Source of the DNA: Kineothrix sp. IPX-CK
GTDB taxonomy: Bacteria; Bacillota; Clostridia; Lachnospirales; Lachnospiraceae
Assembly (NCBI RefSeq): GCF_039134705.1
Contig: NZ_CP146256.1
Span: 4,030,001 to 4,094,000, forward strand
Reading direction: 5' to 3'
DNA length: 64,000 bases
Position numbers and translations under genes: made by a program. Below are positions 25,102 to 36,528 of the stretch, one piece after another (the stretch's first letter is position 1; each line of letters begins with the position of its first letter). Below the pieces are notes generated by a model. It made no database searches. It saw only the letters and a list, made by a program, of their open reading frames with translations, and had not been told where the DNA came from.

Positions 25102-26256
25102 TTAACGCCTCGTATATTTACGAAGCATCGGTATTATATCATACATCGCTTGTAAAGTATAATCGATTTCCTCCGCAGTTGTAAAGACCGAAAAACTGAA
25201 ACGTAAAGTTGATTCCATCAATTCCTTTTCCAATCCGATGGCTTTCAGCGTTGCTGAAGGTTGTGGCTTGCGTGCCGAACATGCACTTCCTGCCGATACG
25301 TAGATTCCCCTGTCCTCTAATGCATGCAAAAGAACCTCACTTCTGATTCCTCTTACCGATACGCTGACAACATGGGGCGCACTGTCCCTTCCCGTCAATC
25401 CGTTCACGGTAACATTTTCCAGTTTCGTAACTCCGTCTACGAATAGCTGCTTCAGGCTATACAGCATATTCACTTCCGCTTCCAAGTCGGTATAAATCAT
25501 TTCCACGGCCTTTCCAAGGCCAGCGATTCCCGGTACGTTCTCCGTCCCGGAGCGAATGCCGTTTTGCTGTCCGCCTCCGAAAATAATCGGTTTTATTTTG
25601 ACGTTTTCCTGAATATATAAAAATCCTACGCCTTTCGGACCATGAATTTTATGTCCGCTGGCGGAAAGCATATCGATATTCATCTTCTTGGGATAAATGC
25701 GTTCCTTGCCGAAGCCCTGAACTGCATCTACATGAAACAGCGCACCCGAATTTACTTTTTTAATGAGAGCGCCCGCCTCCTCTATCGGCTGTAATGCACC
25801 AATCTCATTATTCGTATGCATGATAGATACGAGTATCGTATCTTTCGTCATCGCTCTGCGCAAATCCTCCAAGCTTATAATTCCATTTTTATCCACCGGC
25901 AGATAAGTCACGTGAAAGCCCTGTTCTTCCAAATGCTTCATCGCCTGCATAATTCCGGGGTGCTCTACCTCCGTGGTTATCAAGCGTCTGCCCGCCCTAT
26001 GGTTAGCAAGAGCACTTCCAATAAGGGCAATATTGTCGGATTCCGTTCCTCCCGAGGTAAAGTAGATTTCCTTTTCATTCACCTTCAAGGCTTTCGCAAT
26101 GGTTTCTTTGGCATACCGGATGTAAGTTTCCGCCTGTACTCCCTTTAAATGCAGGCTGGACGGATTCCCATAGTCCCTGCACATCACTTGCGTCATCAAG
26201 GCCGCCACATCGTCAAAGCATCTTGTCGTAGCCGAATTATCTAAATATACTTCCAT
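25102..26256 (-). CDS. Cysteine desulfurase (NifS/IscS family), partner of ThiI
   Basis: A 384-residue PLP-dependent class V aminotransferase-fold enzyme releasing sulfur from cysteine as a persulfide. MEVYLDNSATTRCFDD is the standard start, FHVDAVQGFGK carries the cofactor Asp region, SASGHKIHGPKGVGFLY (~200) the PLP Lys, and SAGSACSARKPQPS (~325) the catalytic Cys on its loop. The thiI gene is next in the same direction, so its main role is probably tRNA thiolation (NifZ-like) rather than bulk Fe-S assembly; no iscU/sufU is adjacent. Confidence 0.93.
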   Translation of the reverse strand: MEVYLDNSATTRCFDDVAALMTQVMCRDYGNPSSLHLKGVQAETYIRYAKETIAKALKVNEKEIYFTSGGTESDNIALIGSALANHRAGRRLITTEVEHPGIMQAMKHLEEQGFHVTYLPVDKNGIISLEDLRRAMTKDTILVSIMHTNNEIGALQPIEEAGALIKKVNSGALFHVDAVQGFGKERIYPKKMNIDMLSASGHKIHGPKGVGFLYIQENVKIKPIIFGGGQQNGIRSGTENVPGIAGLGKAVEMIYTDLEAEVNMLYSLKQLFVDGVTKLENVTVNGLTGRDSAPHVVSVSVRGIRSEVLLHALEDRGIYVSAGSACSARKPQPSATLKAIGLEKELMESTLRFSFSVFTTAEEIDYTLQAMYDIIPMLRKYTRR

Positions 26257-26334
26257 AATGTCTGCTATCTCCTCACGTACTATTCTATTATATGCTAAAG
26301 CCTATAAATTCGACTTTATACTTATACTATATGC

Positions 26335-27075
26335 CTATTCCTCCAATTGGTACATTATCCACGCAAGCATGGTAAGCCCTGCGGTCTCTGTCCGAAGGAT
26401 GCGCTTTCCCATGGTAACAGGCACTATCCCGCTTTCTGTCGCTTCCTTTATCTCACTTTCCTCAAATCCGCCTTCGGGTCCGATAAATATGGCTATGGAC
26501 TGTTCCTTTTTAAGCGCAGAAATGATGTCCTTGGTTTTTTGCATCCCTTTCGCCAGTTCATAAGGTATGAGGCGTATCTCCATACCCGCAGCATACCGTA
26601 TGGCCTCCTTCATCGTCATGACCTCTTTAACCTGAGGGACGATACTCCTTTTGCTTTGCTTTGCCGCCGACTCAGCAATTGTCTGCCAGCGTTCTCTTTT
26701 TACTTTCGCTTTCTTTTCATCCAGCTTCACCACCGCACGTTTGGCGGATACGGGAATCACTTCCCAGACGCCAAGCTCTACCGCCTTTTGTACAATGAGC
26801 TCCATTTTATCTGCTTTGGGAAGTCCCTGAAAAAGGTATACCTTAGAAGAAAGCTCCACACCTTCCTCTTTCACGAAGCGAAGACTGCACACGATCTGTT
26901 CTTCCTCCAGCGCCTCAACTGCGCAGCGATATTCTTTTTCATCCACGCCGTTTCGCACCGAAAGCTCTTCTCCCACCTTCATGCGCAGGACGTTTTTAAT
27001 ATGCTTCACGTCGCTTCCTGTTATATATATCGTATTCCCTTGTATTTGGGAAGGGTTTACAAAAAAACTATACAT
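26335..27075 (-). CDS. rsmE: 16S rRNA m3U1498 methyltransferase RsmE
   Basis: A 246-residue SPOUT methyltransferase. MYSFFVNPSQIQGNTIYITGSDVKHIKNVLRM is the N-terminal PUA-like region (shown in part: SDVKHIKNVLRMK). FIGPEGGFEESEI (~180) and LGKRILRTETAG-like MGKRILRTETAGLTML (~215) form the trefoil-knot SAM site. The start at 27075 fits the family; the ORF extends upstream into prmA without conserved residues. prmA ends 26 bases upstream, so both ribosomal methylases are co-transcribed. Confidence 0.92.
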   Translation of the reverse strand: MYSFFVNPSQIQGNTIYITGSDVKHIKNVLRMKVGEELSVRNGVDEKEYRCAVEALEEEQIVCSLRFVKEEGVELSSKVYLFQGLPKADKMELIVQKAVELGVWEVIPVSAKRAVVKLDEKKAKVKRERWQTIAESAAKQSKRSIVPQVKEVMTMKEAIRYAAGMEIRLIPYELAKGMQKTKDIISALKKEQSIAIFIGPEGGFEESEIKEATESGIVPVTMGKRILRTETAGLTMLAWIMYQLEE

Positions 27076-27101
27076 ATGAAAACCATGCCTTTCCGGTTTA
27101 T

Positions 27102-28085
27102 CTATTTTTGCGCGGTTACCGATACCCATTCGCCCTGATAGGTAACCTCCAGAACATGGAGGCCTGCTGCCTCTACCGCCTCCTTTACCGTCTTCTCCTT
27201 ATCGTCTATAATCCCTGATGTAATATAGATCCCGCCCGGCTTAAGCTGATTTACGATGACCGGAGTCAGTGGCACGAGCACGTCGGCCAGAATATTTGCA
27301 GCCACAATATCATAGCACTCATATCCGACTTTGTCCTGCACTTCTTTTTCCGTAATGATATTTCCTGTCATTACGGAAAATTTTTCAGGTAATATACCGT
27401 TCGCCTCTATATTTTCTCTGGTAGCTTCTATGGCGCAGGGATCTAAATCGGTCCCTACCGCCTCACCTGCGCCGAACATAAGCGCCAGAATGGCAAGAAT
27501 ACCGCTTCCCGTCCCCACATCCAGAAGCTTCGTTTCCGGGGTAATATATTTCTTAAGCTGACGGATACAAAGCTGTGTGGTCTCGTGCATTCCTGTTCCG
27601 AACGCTGTTCCGGGGTCGATGTGGAGAATCATTTTATCCTTGTCCTCTTCCTTTACTTCTTCCCACGATGGTATAACAAGCACGTCGTCGATATAGAACT
27701 GATGAAAATATTGCTTCCAGTTATTGATCCAGTCAATATCCTCCGTTCTGTCTACTACTACCGTGCCCTCACCGATTTCCATAAACAGGCGCAGATCCCC
27801 GAGCTCGTTTTCCACCGATTTAAGGATCTCCTCCGCCGTCGTATTCTCTCCGTTTACCTTTAAAGTTCCGTCTTCGTTTTCCTCCACAAAAAAGCTTAGA
27901 TATGCCACTCCGTCGTCTTCTTGCGACTCCGGAGGAATATCCACGAACATCTGCTCCTTCTCCGCCGCCGTAAGCGGTACCTTATCCTCTATCTGCGCAC
28001 CCTCTAATCCAATATCATACAAAGCACTTATAATGATATCTTCTGCTTCCGCCAATGTTTTAATTCTGAATTTCGTCCATCTCAT
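27102..28085 (-). CDS. prmA: Ribosomal protein L11 methyltransferase PrmA
   Basis: A 327-residue methyltransferase that trimethylates ribosomal protein L11. MRWTKFRIKT at the start and an N-terminal substrate domain (~1-130) precede the SAM-binding domain with LLDVGTGSGILAILALMFGA (~182) and the catalytic motif IVAANILADVLVPL (~258). Start 28085 follows family practice; ATG codons at 28097 and 28109 are also in frame and the ribosome site (GGAAAGG) is not decisive. It is clustered with rsmE and, beyond DUF3048, with dnaJ. Confidence 0.93.
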   Translation of the reverse strand: MRWTKFRIKTLAEAEDIIISALYDIGLEGAQIEDKVPLTAAEKEQMFVDIPPESQEDDGVAYLSFFVEENEDGTLKVNGENTTAEEILKSVENELGDLRLFMEIGEGTVVVDRTEDIDWINNWKQYFHQFYIDDVLVIPSWEEVKEEDKDKMILHIDPGTAFGTGMHETTQLCIRQLKKYITPETKLLDVGTGSGILAILALMFGAGEAVGTDLDPCAIEATRENIEANGILPEKFSVMTGNIITEKEVQDKVGYECYDIVAANILADVLVPLTPVIVNQLKPGGIYITSGIIDDKEKTVKEAVEAAGLHVLEVTYQGEWVSVTAQK

Positions 28086-28416
28086 ATTATCATCCATGCC
28101 TTTCCGCAATCTTTTTCCATACTATGTTATAGAATTGCTGCATTGTAGCATTGCTAACACAATCCATTATCCGCCGCAACAGCCGCTTTTCCCGCATTTC
28201 TAGGGTGTGTCCGAAAACTGCCTGTGCCGGACTAAGCTATCATAACACTTTTTCTGATTTTTATAAAGGCATGAATTGCTCCTGCTCAAAACAGCTGACA
28301 ATAATTTACAAAAAACTAAGTGTTTCAGCAATAGACAAGCATCATTACGATATTATATAATAGTTGTGTAATTTAATATCTACATATTATAATAAAAATT
28401 CAAAGGAATCGTTCAA

Positions 28417-29592
28417 ATGAAGAAAAATCACAAATATTTATTTTATTCTCTTTTTTTATGTATTCCTCTTTTTTTTACGGCTTGCGGTAAAAATGAGGCG
28501 GATGAATTACCCTTGGGCGAAGTGAACGAAGCTCCGGCAGAACCGGAAGCTGTGACGGAATCGGAGGATGTTGCACCTGAGGAAGAAGGACTTCCTGTTA
28601 TCGAAGACAGAAAAGTAGTAAACGGCGAAATGCAAAGTTATCTCACCGGTCAATGGGTCGATGAGAAGATCGCTACCAGACGCCCACTGGCCGTCATGAT
28701 ACCTAACAACGCGCAGGCAATGCCTCAATACGGCCTTTCGAAGGCGAGTATAATTTATGAGGCACCCGTAGAAGGACGTATCACCAGATTGATGGCTATC
28801 TTTGAAGATTACGACGAGCTGGATCATATCGGCCCTATTCGCAGCAGCCGCGATTATTACATCTATGTTGCTATGGGGTATGAAGCGATTTACTGCAACT
28901 GGGGCCTTGCGAGACCCTATGTGGAGGAGCTCATAGGCAGAGATACGGTACAAAATATAAGTGCTGCGGTAGAGGGCATTCACAATCCCTCCGATGAGGC
29001 ATTCGGAAGAATCAGCAGACCCGGCTATGCCACCGAGTTTACCGGCTATCTGTTCATAGACGGTTTAAATAAAGCCATAGAACGCCATGAATACGAGACT
29101 CAATACGACGAAAATTATGTTCCTCAATTTACTTTTATTGCTGACGATAATTTCGCTGAATACGCCGAAAACGAAGATGTAACTCTTATCTATCCCGGCG
29201 GAAAGGAAAACAATGCCGGCGGTTACGGCGCATACAATCCGTACTTTAAATACAATGCTTCGGATAAGCTCTACTACCGTTTTCAGGATGATAAGGAACA
29301 AATTGACGAATACAATAAAGAGCAGCTCGCCGTATCCAACGTAGTACTTCAATATTGTCACGGCGAGGTACGGGACGAGAAGGATTATCTTGCCTTTGGA
29401 GTGCACGGAGAAGGCGATGCACTTATTTTTACAAACGGAAAAATCATCGAAGGAACTTGGAAACGCTATGACGGCGATAATACTCCCGCCAAGTTCTATG
29501 ATAAGGATGACAATGAGATTGTCTTCAATCAGGGAAAAACCTGGATCTGTAATATTTGGCAGGAATATGGGGAATTTGTAGAATATGAATAA
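28417..29592 (+). CDS. DUF3048 (YerB-like) lipoprotein
   Basis: A 391-residue secreted lipoprotein. The signal peptide ends in the lipobox FFTAC, with the lipidated Cys near residue 23, followed by an acidic Glu/Pro-rich linker (~25-60). The DUF3048 domains follow, with PLAVMIPNNAQAMPQYGLSKASIIYEAPVEG and DHIGPIRSSRDYYIYVA as family signatures (given in part) and a C-terminal DUF3048_C half ending GKTWICNIW. Its function is unknown; Bacillus YerB is a membrane-anchored protein of this kind. It is the only plus-strand gene in this stretch, convergent with dnaJ. Confidence 0.9.
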   Translation: MKKNHKYLFYSLFLCIPLFFTACGKNEADELPLGEVNEAPAEPEAVTESEDVAPEEEGLPVIEDRKVVNGEMQSYLTGQWVDEKIATRRPLAVMIPNNAQAMPQYGLSKASIIYEAPVEGRITRLMAIFEDYDELDHIGPIRSSRDYYIYVAMGYEAIYCNWGLARPYVEELIGRDTVQNISAAVEGIHNPSDEAFGRISRPGYATEFTGYLFIDGLNKAIERHEYETQYDENYVPQFTFIADDNFAEYAENEDVTLIYPGGKENNAGGYGAYNPYFKYNASDKLYYRFQDDKEQIDEYNKEQLAVSNVVLQYCHGEVRDEKDYLAFGVHGEGDALIFTNGKIIEGTWKRYDGDNTPAKFYDKDDNEIVFNQGKTWICNIWQEYGEFVEYE

Positions 29593-29624
29593 AACTTTTT
29601 AGGGGCGTGTGCTTATGATCGAAG

Positions 29625-29667
29625 AGCCGGGCGAATGATGATTGACTCATACATCCGCCCGGCTTTT
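29625..29667 (+). terminator. Terminator between DUF3048 and dnaJ
   Basis: AGCCGGGCG (29625-29633) pairs perfectly with CGCCCGGCT (29656-29664), followed by TTTT. It lies between two convergent genes; the T run favours plus-strand termination. Confidence 0.75.
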
Positions 29668-29680
29668 AACAATCCTGAAT

Positions 29681-30838
29681 CTATTTCCAGAACTTCTTTT
29701 TCTTATCCTTTACTTCTTCCGGCTCAGGACTGTTATTCTGAGTCGAACGGAGAGTTTTTCCGTTTTCCGCATCGAACTGCTTCAGCAGTTCCTTCGCCTC
29801 ATTAGAAAGCTTATCGGGCACCTGGACTACCAAGGTTACATAGTGGTCTCCCCGAACTTCCTTGTTACGAAGTGACGGTATTCCTTTTCCTTTCAAACGC
29901 ACCTTCGTGTCTGTCTGGGTTCCGGCCTTCACATCATAGATGACCTTGCCGTCCACCGTATCGATGACAATTTCGCCGCCTAACGCTGCAACCGGAAATG
30001 ACATCGGCACAGTAGAATATATATTATATTCCTGGCGCTGGAATATAGGATGTCTTCCAACCACAACTTCGGCGAGAAGATCTCCTCTCGGTCCGCCATT
30101 GGTTCCCGGCTCGCCTTTATCCCTGATGCGCACACTCTGCCCATTATCGATACCGGCAGGAATGGATATCTTGATCTTCTTTCTGTTGGCAATATAACCG
30201 CTTCCATGACAATCGGCACATTTTTCTTTGACCACCTTGCCGGTTCCGTTACAATCCGGACAGGTCTGAACGTTTCTTACCGTTCCGAAGAAAGATTGCT
30301 GGGTAAATACCACTTGACCCTTACCGCCGCACTTGGGGCAAGTCTCCGGGCTGGTTCCCGGTTTTGCACCGCTGCCGTGGCAGGTGGTACATTCATCCTT
30401 GAGCGTAAGCTCCACTTCCTTTTCCACGCCAAATACGGCTTCTTCAAAGGTGATGCGTACGCTGGTTCGTATGTTCGCGCCCTTCATCGGTCCGCTGTTC
30501 GCTCTACCCCGACGACCGCCGCCGAAGAAATCTCCGAAAATATCTCCGAAAATATCTCCGAAATCAGCACTGTTAAAATCAAATCCGCCGAAGCCGCCTG
30601 CGCCGCCTTCAAATGCCGCATGGCCGTATTGGTCGTATTGACGTTTCTTCTCCGGATCGCTAAGTACGGCATATGCCTCCGAAGCCTCTTTAAACTTCTT
30701 TTCTGCCTCTTTATCACCTGGATTCATATCGGGGTGATACTTCTTAGCCAGAACTCGATATGCTTTTTTTACCGCAGCTTCATCTGCATTTTTATCTACT
30801 CCGAGAACTTCGTAGTAGTCTCGTTTTTGCTCTGCCAT
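29681..30838 (-). CDS. dnaJ: Chaperone protein DnaJ
   Basis: A 385-residue type I J protein that stimulates DnaK ATPase. The J domain (1-70) has HPD in [13 protein letters not shown] Gly/Phe region (~73-125) follows, then four CxxCxGxG zinc repeats ([32 protein letters not shown]; ~150-215) and the substrate-binding C-terminal domains. It is separated from dnaK by a 239-base gap with a strong hairpin, so its level may be set apart from dnaK. Confidence 0.96.
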   Translation of the reverse strand: MAEQKRDYYEVLGVDKNADEAAVKKAYRVLAKKYHPDMNPGDKEAEKKFKEASEAYAVLSDPEKKRQYDQYGHAAFEGGAGGFGGFDFNSADFGDIFGDIFGDFFGGGRRGRANSGPMKGANIRTSVRITFEEAVFGVEKEVELTLKDECTTCHGSGAKPGTSPETCPKCGGKGQVVFTQQSFFGTVRNVQTCPDCNGTGKVVKEKCADCHGSGYIANRKKIKISIPAGIDNGQSVRIRDKGEPGTNGGPRGDLLAEVVVGRHPIFQRQEYNIYSTVPMSFPVAALGGEIVIDTVDGKVIYDVKAGTQTDTKVRLKGKGIPSLRNKEVRGDHYVTLVVQVPDKLSNEAKELLKQFDAENGKTLRSTQNNSPEPEEVKDKKKKFWK

Positions 30839-30985
30839 AACAAACTCCTCTTTATCGCTTTAAAGATTTACTTATAAAAAATATGAATAAGTCAACTTTC
30901 TTAGACATATCGTTCTAAGTATATAACAATTTCATCTTTATTGCATCAAATATATAGCCTTTAAAATATTAAATTTTTAAGCAAG

Positions 30986-31037
30986 ATATGAAGTTCCTCT
31001 TATCAGAGGATTCCCTCTTATAAGGAGAACTTCATAT
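30986..31037. other. Long hairpin between dnaK and dnaJ
   Basis: ATATGAAGTTCCTCTTAT on the left pairs with ATAAGGAGAACTTCATAT on the right with one interior mismatch. It is followed by TTTT on the plus strand but by no T tract on the minus strand. For the dnaK-dnaJ transcript it probably acts as a processing or stability element or a partial terminator. Confidence 0.6.
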
Positions 31038-31077
31038 TTTATCCGGAGGTCGCTCCTCCATATCGCTTATTTTATAT

Positions 31078-32943
<1,866 letters not shown>

Positions 32944-32995
32944 CTAAATATATTGTTCAATTGATTTGCTCGCTAATTTATTCGCTGTCTGTCGA

Positions 32996-33685
32996 TCAGC
33001 TTACAACAGCTACCATGCTGTGTCTCACTACCGTATCTCTGTACATATAGCCTTTTAATAGCTCCTGCGCGATGATTCCTGATTCATATTCCTCGCTCTC
33101 CACCTGCATTACCGCATTGTGATAATCCGGATTGAATTCCTGGCCTATCGCTTCTATGGGTTTTACTCCCAAGCTGTCGAGTTCTGTCATGAGCTGCTTG
33201 TAAATCATCTGCATTCCTTCCGCGAAGCCGCTTCCTTTCTCTTCCTCGGGAATGGTCGAAAGACCTCTTTCGAAGTTATCCACCACCGGAAGTATCTTCT
33301 CTATAATGCTTCTGGCTCCGGTCTCGAACATCATCGTCTTTTCCTTATCCGTCCGCTTTCTGAAATTGTCGAATTCCGCCATTTGGCGTCTTACCTTGTC
33401 CTCAAGCTCATCCACTTTTTGTTTCAGGGCTTCCTGCTTCTTATCCTTCTTTTTGAAAAATCCTTTGCCGGCATTTTCTTCATTTTCTTCGCCTTCTTCA
33501 TCTTCCTGCACACATTCAGCCTCTTCGGCCTGTGCCTCTCCCTGACCTTCCAAAGAGATATCCTCCGGCAGGATTTCCTTGTCTTTTGCTTCCTCGCCGT
33601 CAATTATGATTTTCTTATCTGCCGGATCTTCCTTGTTCAATACATCCTGAATATCCTGTTCGTTTATATCTTTCTGCTCTGCCAC
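32996..33685 (-). CDS. grpE: Nucleotide exchange factor GrpE
   Basis: A 229-residue GrpE with an unusually long acidic N-terminal segment (~1-80, rich in Glu, Asp and Lys). A long dimerising coiled coil follows (KVDELEDKVRRQMAEFDNFRKRT) and the C-terminal beta domain has EGMQMIYKQLM and NPDYHNAVMQ. It releases ADP from DnaK. It is the second gene of the heat-shock operon, 40 bases after hrcA. Confidence 0.94.
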   Translation of the reverse strand: MAEQKDINEQDIQDVLNKEDPADKKIIIDGEEAKDKEILPEDISLEGQGEAQAEEAECVQEDEEGEENEENAGKGFFKKKDKKQEALKQKVDELEDKVRRQMAEFDNFRKRTDKEKTMMFETGARSIIEKILPVVDNFERGLSTIPEEEKGSGFAEGMQMIYKQLMTELDSLGVKPIEAIGQEFNPDYHNAVMQVESEEYESGIIAQELLKGYMYRDTVVRHSMVAVVS

Positions 33686-33725
33686 TTCATTTATTCCTTT
33701 CTTTCCTACTTTTTATTTCTTTTGT

Positions 33726-34757
33726 TTATTCCCGCTTCTTATATAAATCATCCAGCTGGTGCATCAGCGTCTTTAACGTTCCCACTACCTTATCGTAATC
33801 CATACGTTTCGGTCCGATGATTCCAATGGTTCCTTTCATTCCCTCTTCCAGCTCATAAGTAGCCGTTACGACGCTGCAGTCCTTCATAGACTGTACCGGC
33901 GTCTCGTCGCCGATATATATCTGAATGCCGGTGTTATTTTCATCCAACAGCCGCTCTTCCACCAGCTCTTCCAAAAGCTTTTTTTCTTCGAATGCGGTAA
34001 TCAGTTCACTGGCCTTGTGATTGTCTGCGAGCTCAGGGTACCTGAAAATATTGTTTGCTCCGCTTGTATATATCTCCAAGTCCTCATCCGCTTTGATCGA
34101 TTCCGCTATAGCATCGATAACCTCTCCGATAATCGTGCTGTGTATACCCGCCTGCTGTTTCATTGCCGTTATCATGTTAAGATTTATTTCTTCCAGAGTA
34201 AGTCCATTCAAGTGGGTGTTAAGAAGGATATTTAATTTCAAAAGTGATTCGCTGTCCAGTTCCTCCTCCACCTGGAGCATGCTATTTTTTATTACATTGC
34301 CCTCTACAACGGTAACTACCAAAAGCTGATGGGAATCCACACGGGATAACTGTATAAATTTCAGTTTGTTGCGATGGTACTGAGGTGCCGAAATCATCGT
34401 GGCATAATTTGTATTCTGTGCCAGTACCTTCGCCACCTGCTTCAGAAGATGATCCATCTTATCTTCTTTTTCCAGCAGGATGCCTTTCAGCTCCTCTACC
34501 TCCCGTTCTTTCTCCTCCATCATCTGATCTACATATAATCGGTAGCCTTTGTCGGAGGGAATCCTTCCTGCGGAGGTGTGGGGCTGGATAATGTATCCAA
34601 GCTCCTCCAGATCTGCCATTTCATTTCTTATGGTAGCAGAACTCAGATTCAAATCCGTATATTTAGAAATTGTTCTACTGCCTACCGGTTCTCCAGTCTC
34701 AAGATAGTTGCGGATAATGGCCTGCATAATCTTTATTTTTCTTTCATCAAGCTGCAC
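33726..34757 (-). CDS. hrcA: Heat-inducible transcription repressor HrcA
   Basis: A 343-residue repressor. The N-terminal winged helix has YLETGEPVGSRTI and LSSATIRNEMADLEELGYI (~40-58). The PHTSAGRIPSDKGYRLYVD motif and the C-terminal IGPKRMDYDKVVGTL are family signatures. HrcA binds the CIRCE element, found 64 bases upstream of its own start, and needs GroE for activity in Bacillus. As the first gene of the operon it autoregulates. Confidence 0.96.
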   Translation of the reverse strand: MQLDERKIKIMQAIIRNYLETGEPVGSRTISKYTDLNLSSATIRNEMADLEELGYIIQPHTSAGRIPSDKGYRLYVDQMMEEKEREVEELKGILLEKEDKMDHLLKQVAKVLAQNTNYATMISAPQYHRNKLKFIQLSRVDSHQLLVVTVVEGNVIKNSMLQVEEELDSESLLKLNILLNTHLNGLTLEEINLNMITAMKQQAGIHSTIIGEVIDAIAESIKADEDLEIYTSGANNIFRYPELADNHKASELITAFEEKKLLEELVEERLLDENNTGIQIYIGDETPVQSMKDCSVVTATYELEEGMKGTIGIIGPKRMDYDKVVGTLKTLMHQLDDLYKKRE

Positions 34758-34820
34758 TTCATCATCCTCCCATCTTTATGACCATACTTTCTGCAAAATA
34801 TGGAGACCCTTTGTTTTTTG

Positions 34821-34847
34821 TTAGCACTCAACATCTTGGAGTGCTAA
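34821..34847 (-). promoter_or_regulatory. CIRCE operator of hrcA-grpE-dnaK
   Basis: TTAGCACTC (34821-34829), nine bases, GAGTGCTAA (34839-34847): a perfect match to the HrcA operator TTAGCACTC-N9-GAGTGCTAA. It lies at the predicted transcription start. Confidence 0.97.
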
Positions 34848-34861
34848 TACCTTCTTACCAT

Positions 34862-34890
34862 AAAATATCACTTACCCTATACAATGTCAA
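34862..34890 (-). promoter_or_regulatory. Promoter of the hrcA operon
   Basis: On the minus strand TTGACA (34890-34885), 17 bases, TATTTT (34867-34862). Transcription would begin near 34855, placing CIRCE immediately downstream, the usual Gram-positive layout. Confidence 0.75.
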
Positions 34891-34912
34891 CAGATAACTT
34901 CAAAATTATTTA

Positions 34913-34959
34913 TAAAAAAAATATGAACAGAAGATTCCAACCGGAATTTCTGTTCATAT
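34913..34959 (-). terminator. Terminator of the DUF6465 gene
   Basis: On the minus strand ATATGAACAGAA pairs with TTCTGTTCATAT (34959-34948 with 34932-34921), extended by TTCC/GGAA inside, and is followed by a run of eight T. It separates this gene from the hrcA promoter. Confidence 0.8.
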
Positions 34960-34974
34960 AAAAAAATCTTACCT

Positions 34975-35039
34975 GTATGTGTCTGAAAGCTGCAAAGTGA
35001 GGCAGTTAGAACGGTGCCGTGAGGTTTCAAACACACCCT
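34975..35039. repeat. Short inverted-repeat element
   Basis: GTATGTGTCTGAAAGC (34975-34990) faces GGTTTCAAACACACCC (35023-35038). The minus-strand end AGGGTGTGTTTGAAA resembles AGGGTGTGTCCGAAA at 28202-28216. It may be a small dispersed element; there is no ORF. Confidence 0.4.
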
Positions 35040-35041
35040 GA

Positions 35042-35413
35042 TTAAATAAAGAAGTTTCCAGAAATATCGCCGTTAAACACGTAATATGCGATACTTTCTT
35101 CCGGCTTCACATAAAGCTCCAATGACTTGTAAGCTTCATCGCTCTTATGTAAATCGTATTTCCAAACATCCTCTGCTATTTTTGTAAGGTCCTCCATGCT
35201 GTAGGACTTTCCGCCAAATTGCAGACTGATCACTTGTTTTACATCTGTATTCTTTGCCGATCCTTTGGCCGTGGTCTTTTTCGCCGCTTTCGTCTCCTTC
35301 TTAGCAGGAGTTTTCTTGGCCGCAGGCTTAGCTGCTTCCTTCTTCGCAGCCGTTCCTGTGGTGTCCGCACTTACAGTAGATTTAACGGTTGATGTCTTCT
35401 TCGTCTCTGTCAT
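35042..35413 (-). CDS. DUF6465 family protein, Lys/Ala-rich N-terminus
   Basis: A 123-residue protein in two parts. Residues ~1-58 are low-complexity Ala/Lys/Thr repeats (AAKKE, PAKKT, KAAKK), like histone H1-type or nucleic-acid-binding tails. Residues ~60-123 form a folded domain (QVISLQFGGKSYSMEDL ... YYVFNGDISGNFFI) seen in DUF6465 of Lachnospiraceae. Function unknown; the basic tail suggests binding to DNA or RNA. The start at 35413 has AAAGGAG 8 bases upstream; the GTG at 35431 precedes that site. It is monocistronic. Confidence 0.75.
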   Translation of the reverse strand: MTETKKTSTVKSTVSADTTGTAAKKEAAKPAAKKTPAKKETKAAKKTTAKGSAKNTDVKQVISLQFGGKSYSMEDLTKIAEDVWKYDLHKSDEAYKSLELYVKPEESIAYYVFNGDISGNFFI

Positions 35414-35590
35414 AGGTTTTTCTCCTTTCACATTCGATTATGCCGGATTTCGATTTCATCGAATTCCGAACTGAATCGAACTCACAAATACAATCCAAAT
35501 ACCACATTTTCCCAATCCCATCCATAAAAGTCTACCGTAATTCAACTGTCTTGTCAACTCTTTAACAAAGTAGAGCGACAAACAAGTGAG

Positions 35591-36424
35591 CTAAGAGCGG
35601 GCAAAGATCATAAAGTAGGCTAGAACAAGGATTCCCAGCACAATTCTATACCATCCGAATATCTTAAAGTCATGTTTCCTTATATATCCCATGAAAAAGC
35701 GGATTACAATAACGGAAACCACGAAGGCTACTATCATGCCGACCGCCAGAATCGTCCACTCCGCCGTAGTGAATACCAACCCGAACTTCACAAGCTTTAA
35801 AAGGCTGGCCCCGAACATTACCGGAATAGCGAGGAAAAAGGTGAATTCTGCCGCTATCGTTCTGGATACACCCAGAAGCAAGGCTCCTATAATCGTTGCC
35901 CCGGAACGTGAGGTTCCGGGAAATATTGCTGCGATCAGCTGCCAGACGCCGATGATAGCTGCGGTCTTATAAGTGAGCTGTGACAAATCTGTAATTTTCG
36001 GCGCTTTGTTCTTACTTATGTTCCTATTCTCGATTACGATAAACAGAATACCGAACACGATGAGTGCGATTGCCACGCATGTATAATTATAAAAAAGCTC
36101 GTCAAACAAGTCGTCAAACAAAACTCCCACAATTGCCGCCGGTACGCAGGCAACCAGTATTTTAAACCAGAGAGTAAAAATATCCTTTTTAATATGGGGT
36201 TCCTTTTTCAAGTCGAAAGGAAATATCTTATCCCAGAACAGAATCACTACTGCCAGAATCGCCCCAAGCTGTATGACTACCAAAAACATCTTCCAGAACT
36301 CGGGCGATACATCCAGCGAAACGAATTCGTTAAGCAGAATCATATGCCCCGTGCTGCTGATGGGCAGCCACTCCGTAATACCTTCCACGATACCGAACAG
36401 CACCGCCTTCAAAATTTCTATCAT
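35591..36424 (-). CDS. uppP: Undecaprenyl-diphosphatase UppP (BacA)
   Basis: A 277-residue membrane enzyme that dephosphorylates undecaprenyl diphosphate, recycling the cell-wall lipid carrier; overexpression gives bacitracin resistance. GIVEGITEWLPISSTGHMIL (~12-31) carries the catalytic Glu-rich motif and PGTSRSGATIIGALLLGVSR (~170) the second motif. About eight membrane segments. The start at 36424 has GGAGG 7 bases upstream. Confidence 0.95.
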   Translation of the reverse strand: MIEILKAVLFGIVEGITEWLPISSTGHMILLNEFVSLDVSPEFWKMFLVVIQLGAILAVVILFWDKIFPFDLKKEPHIKKDIFTLWFKILVACVPAAIVGVLFDDLFDELFYNYTCVAIALIVFGILFIVIENRNISKNKAPKITDLSQLTYKTAAIIGVWQLIAAIFPGTSRSGATIIGALLLGVSRTIAAEFTFFLAIPVMFGASLLKLVKFGLVFTTAEWTILAVGMIVAFVVSVIVIRFFMGYIRKHDFKIFGWYRIVLGILVLAYFMIFARS

Positions 36425-36528
36425 TATCAAACCTCCTCCGACAGGCGTGCAGCCTTTTTCATCTGCCGTCCATCTGTTTCATCATATATTAATATATAAC
36501 GAAAGCTTTCATTTTATTTCTTCATTCC

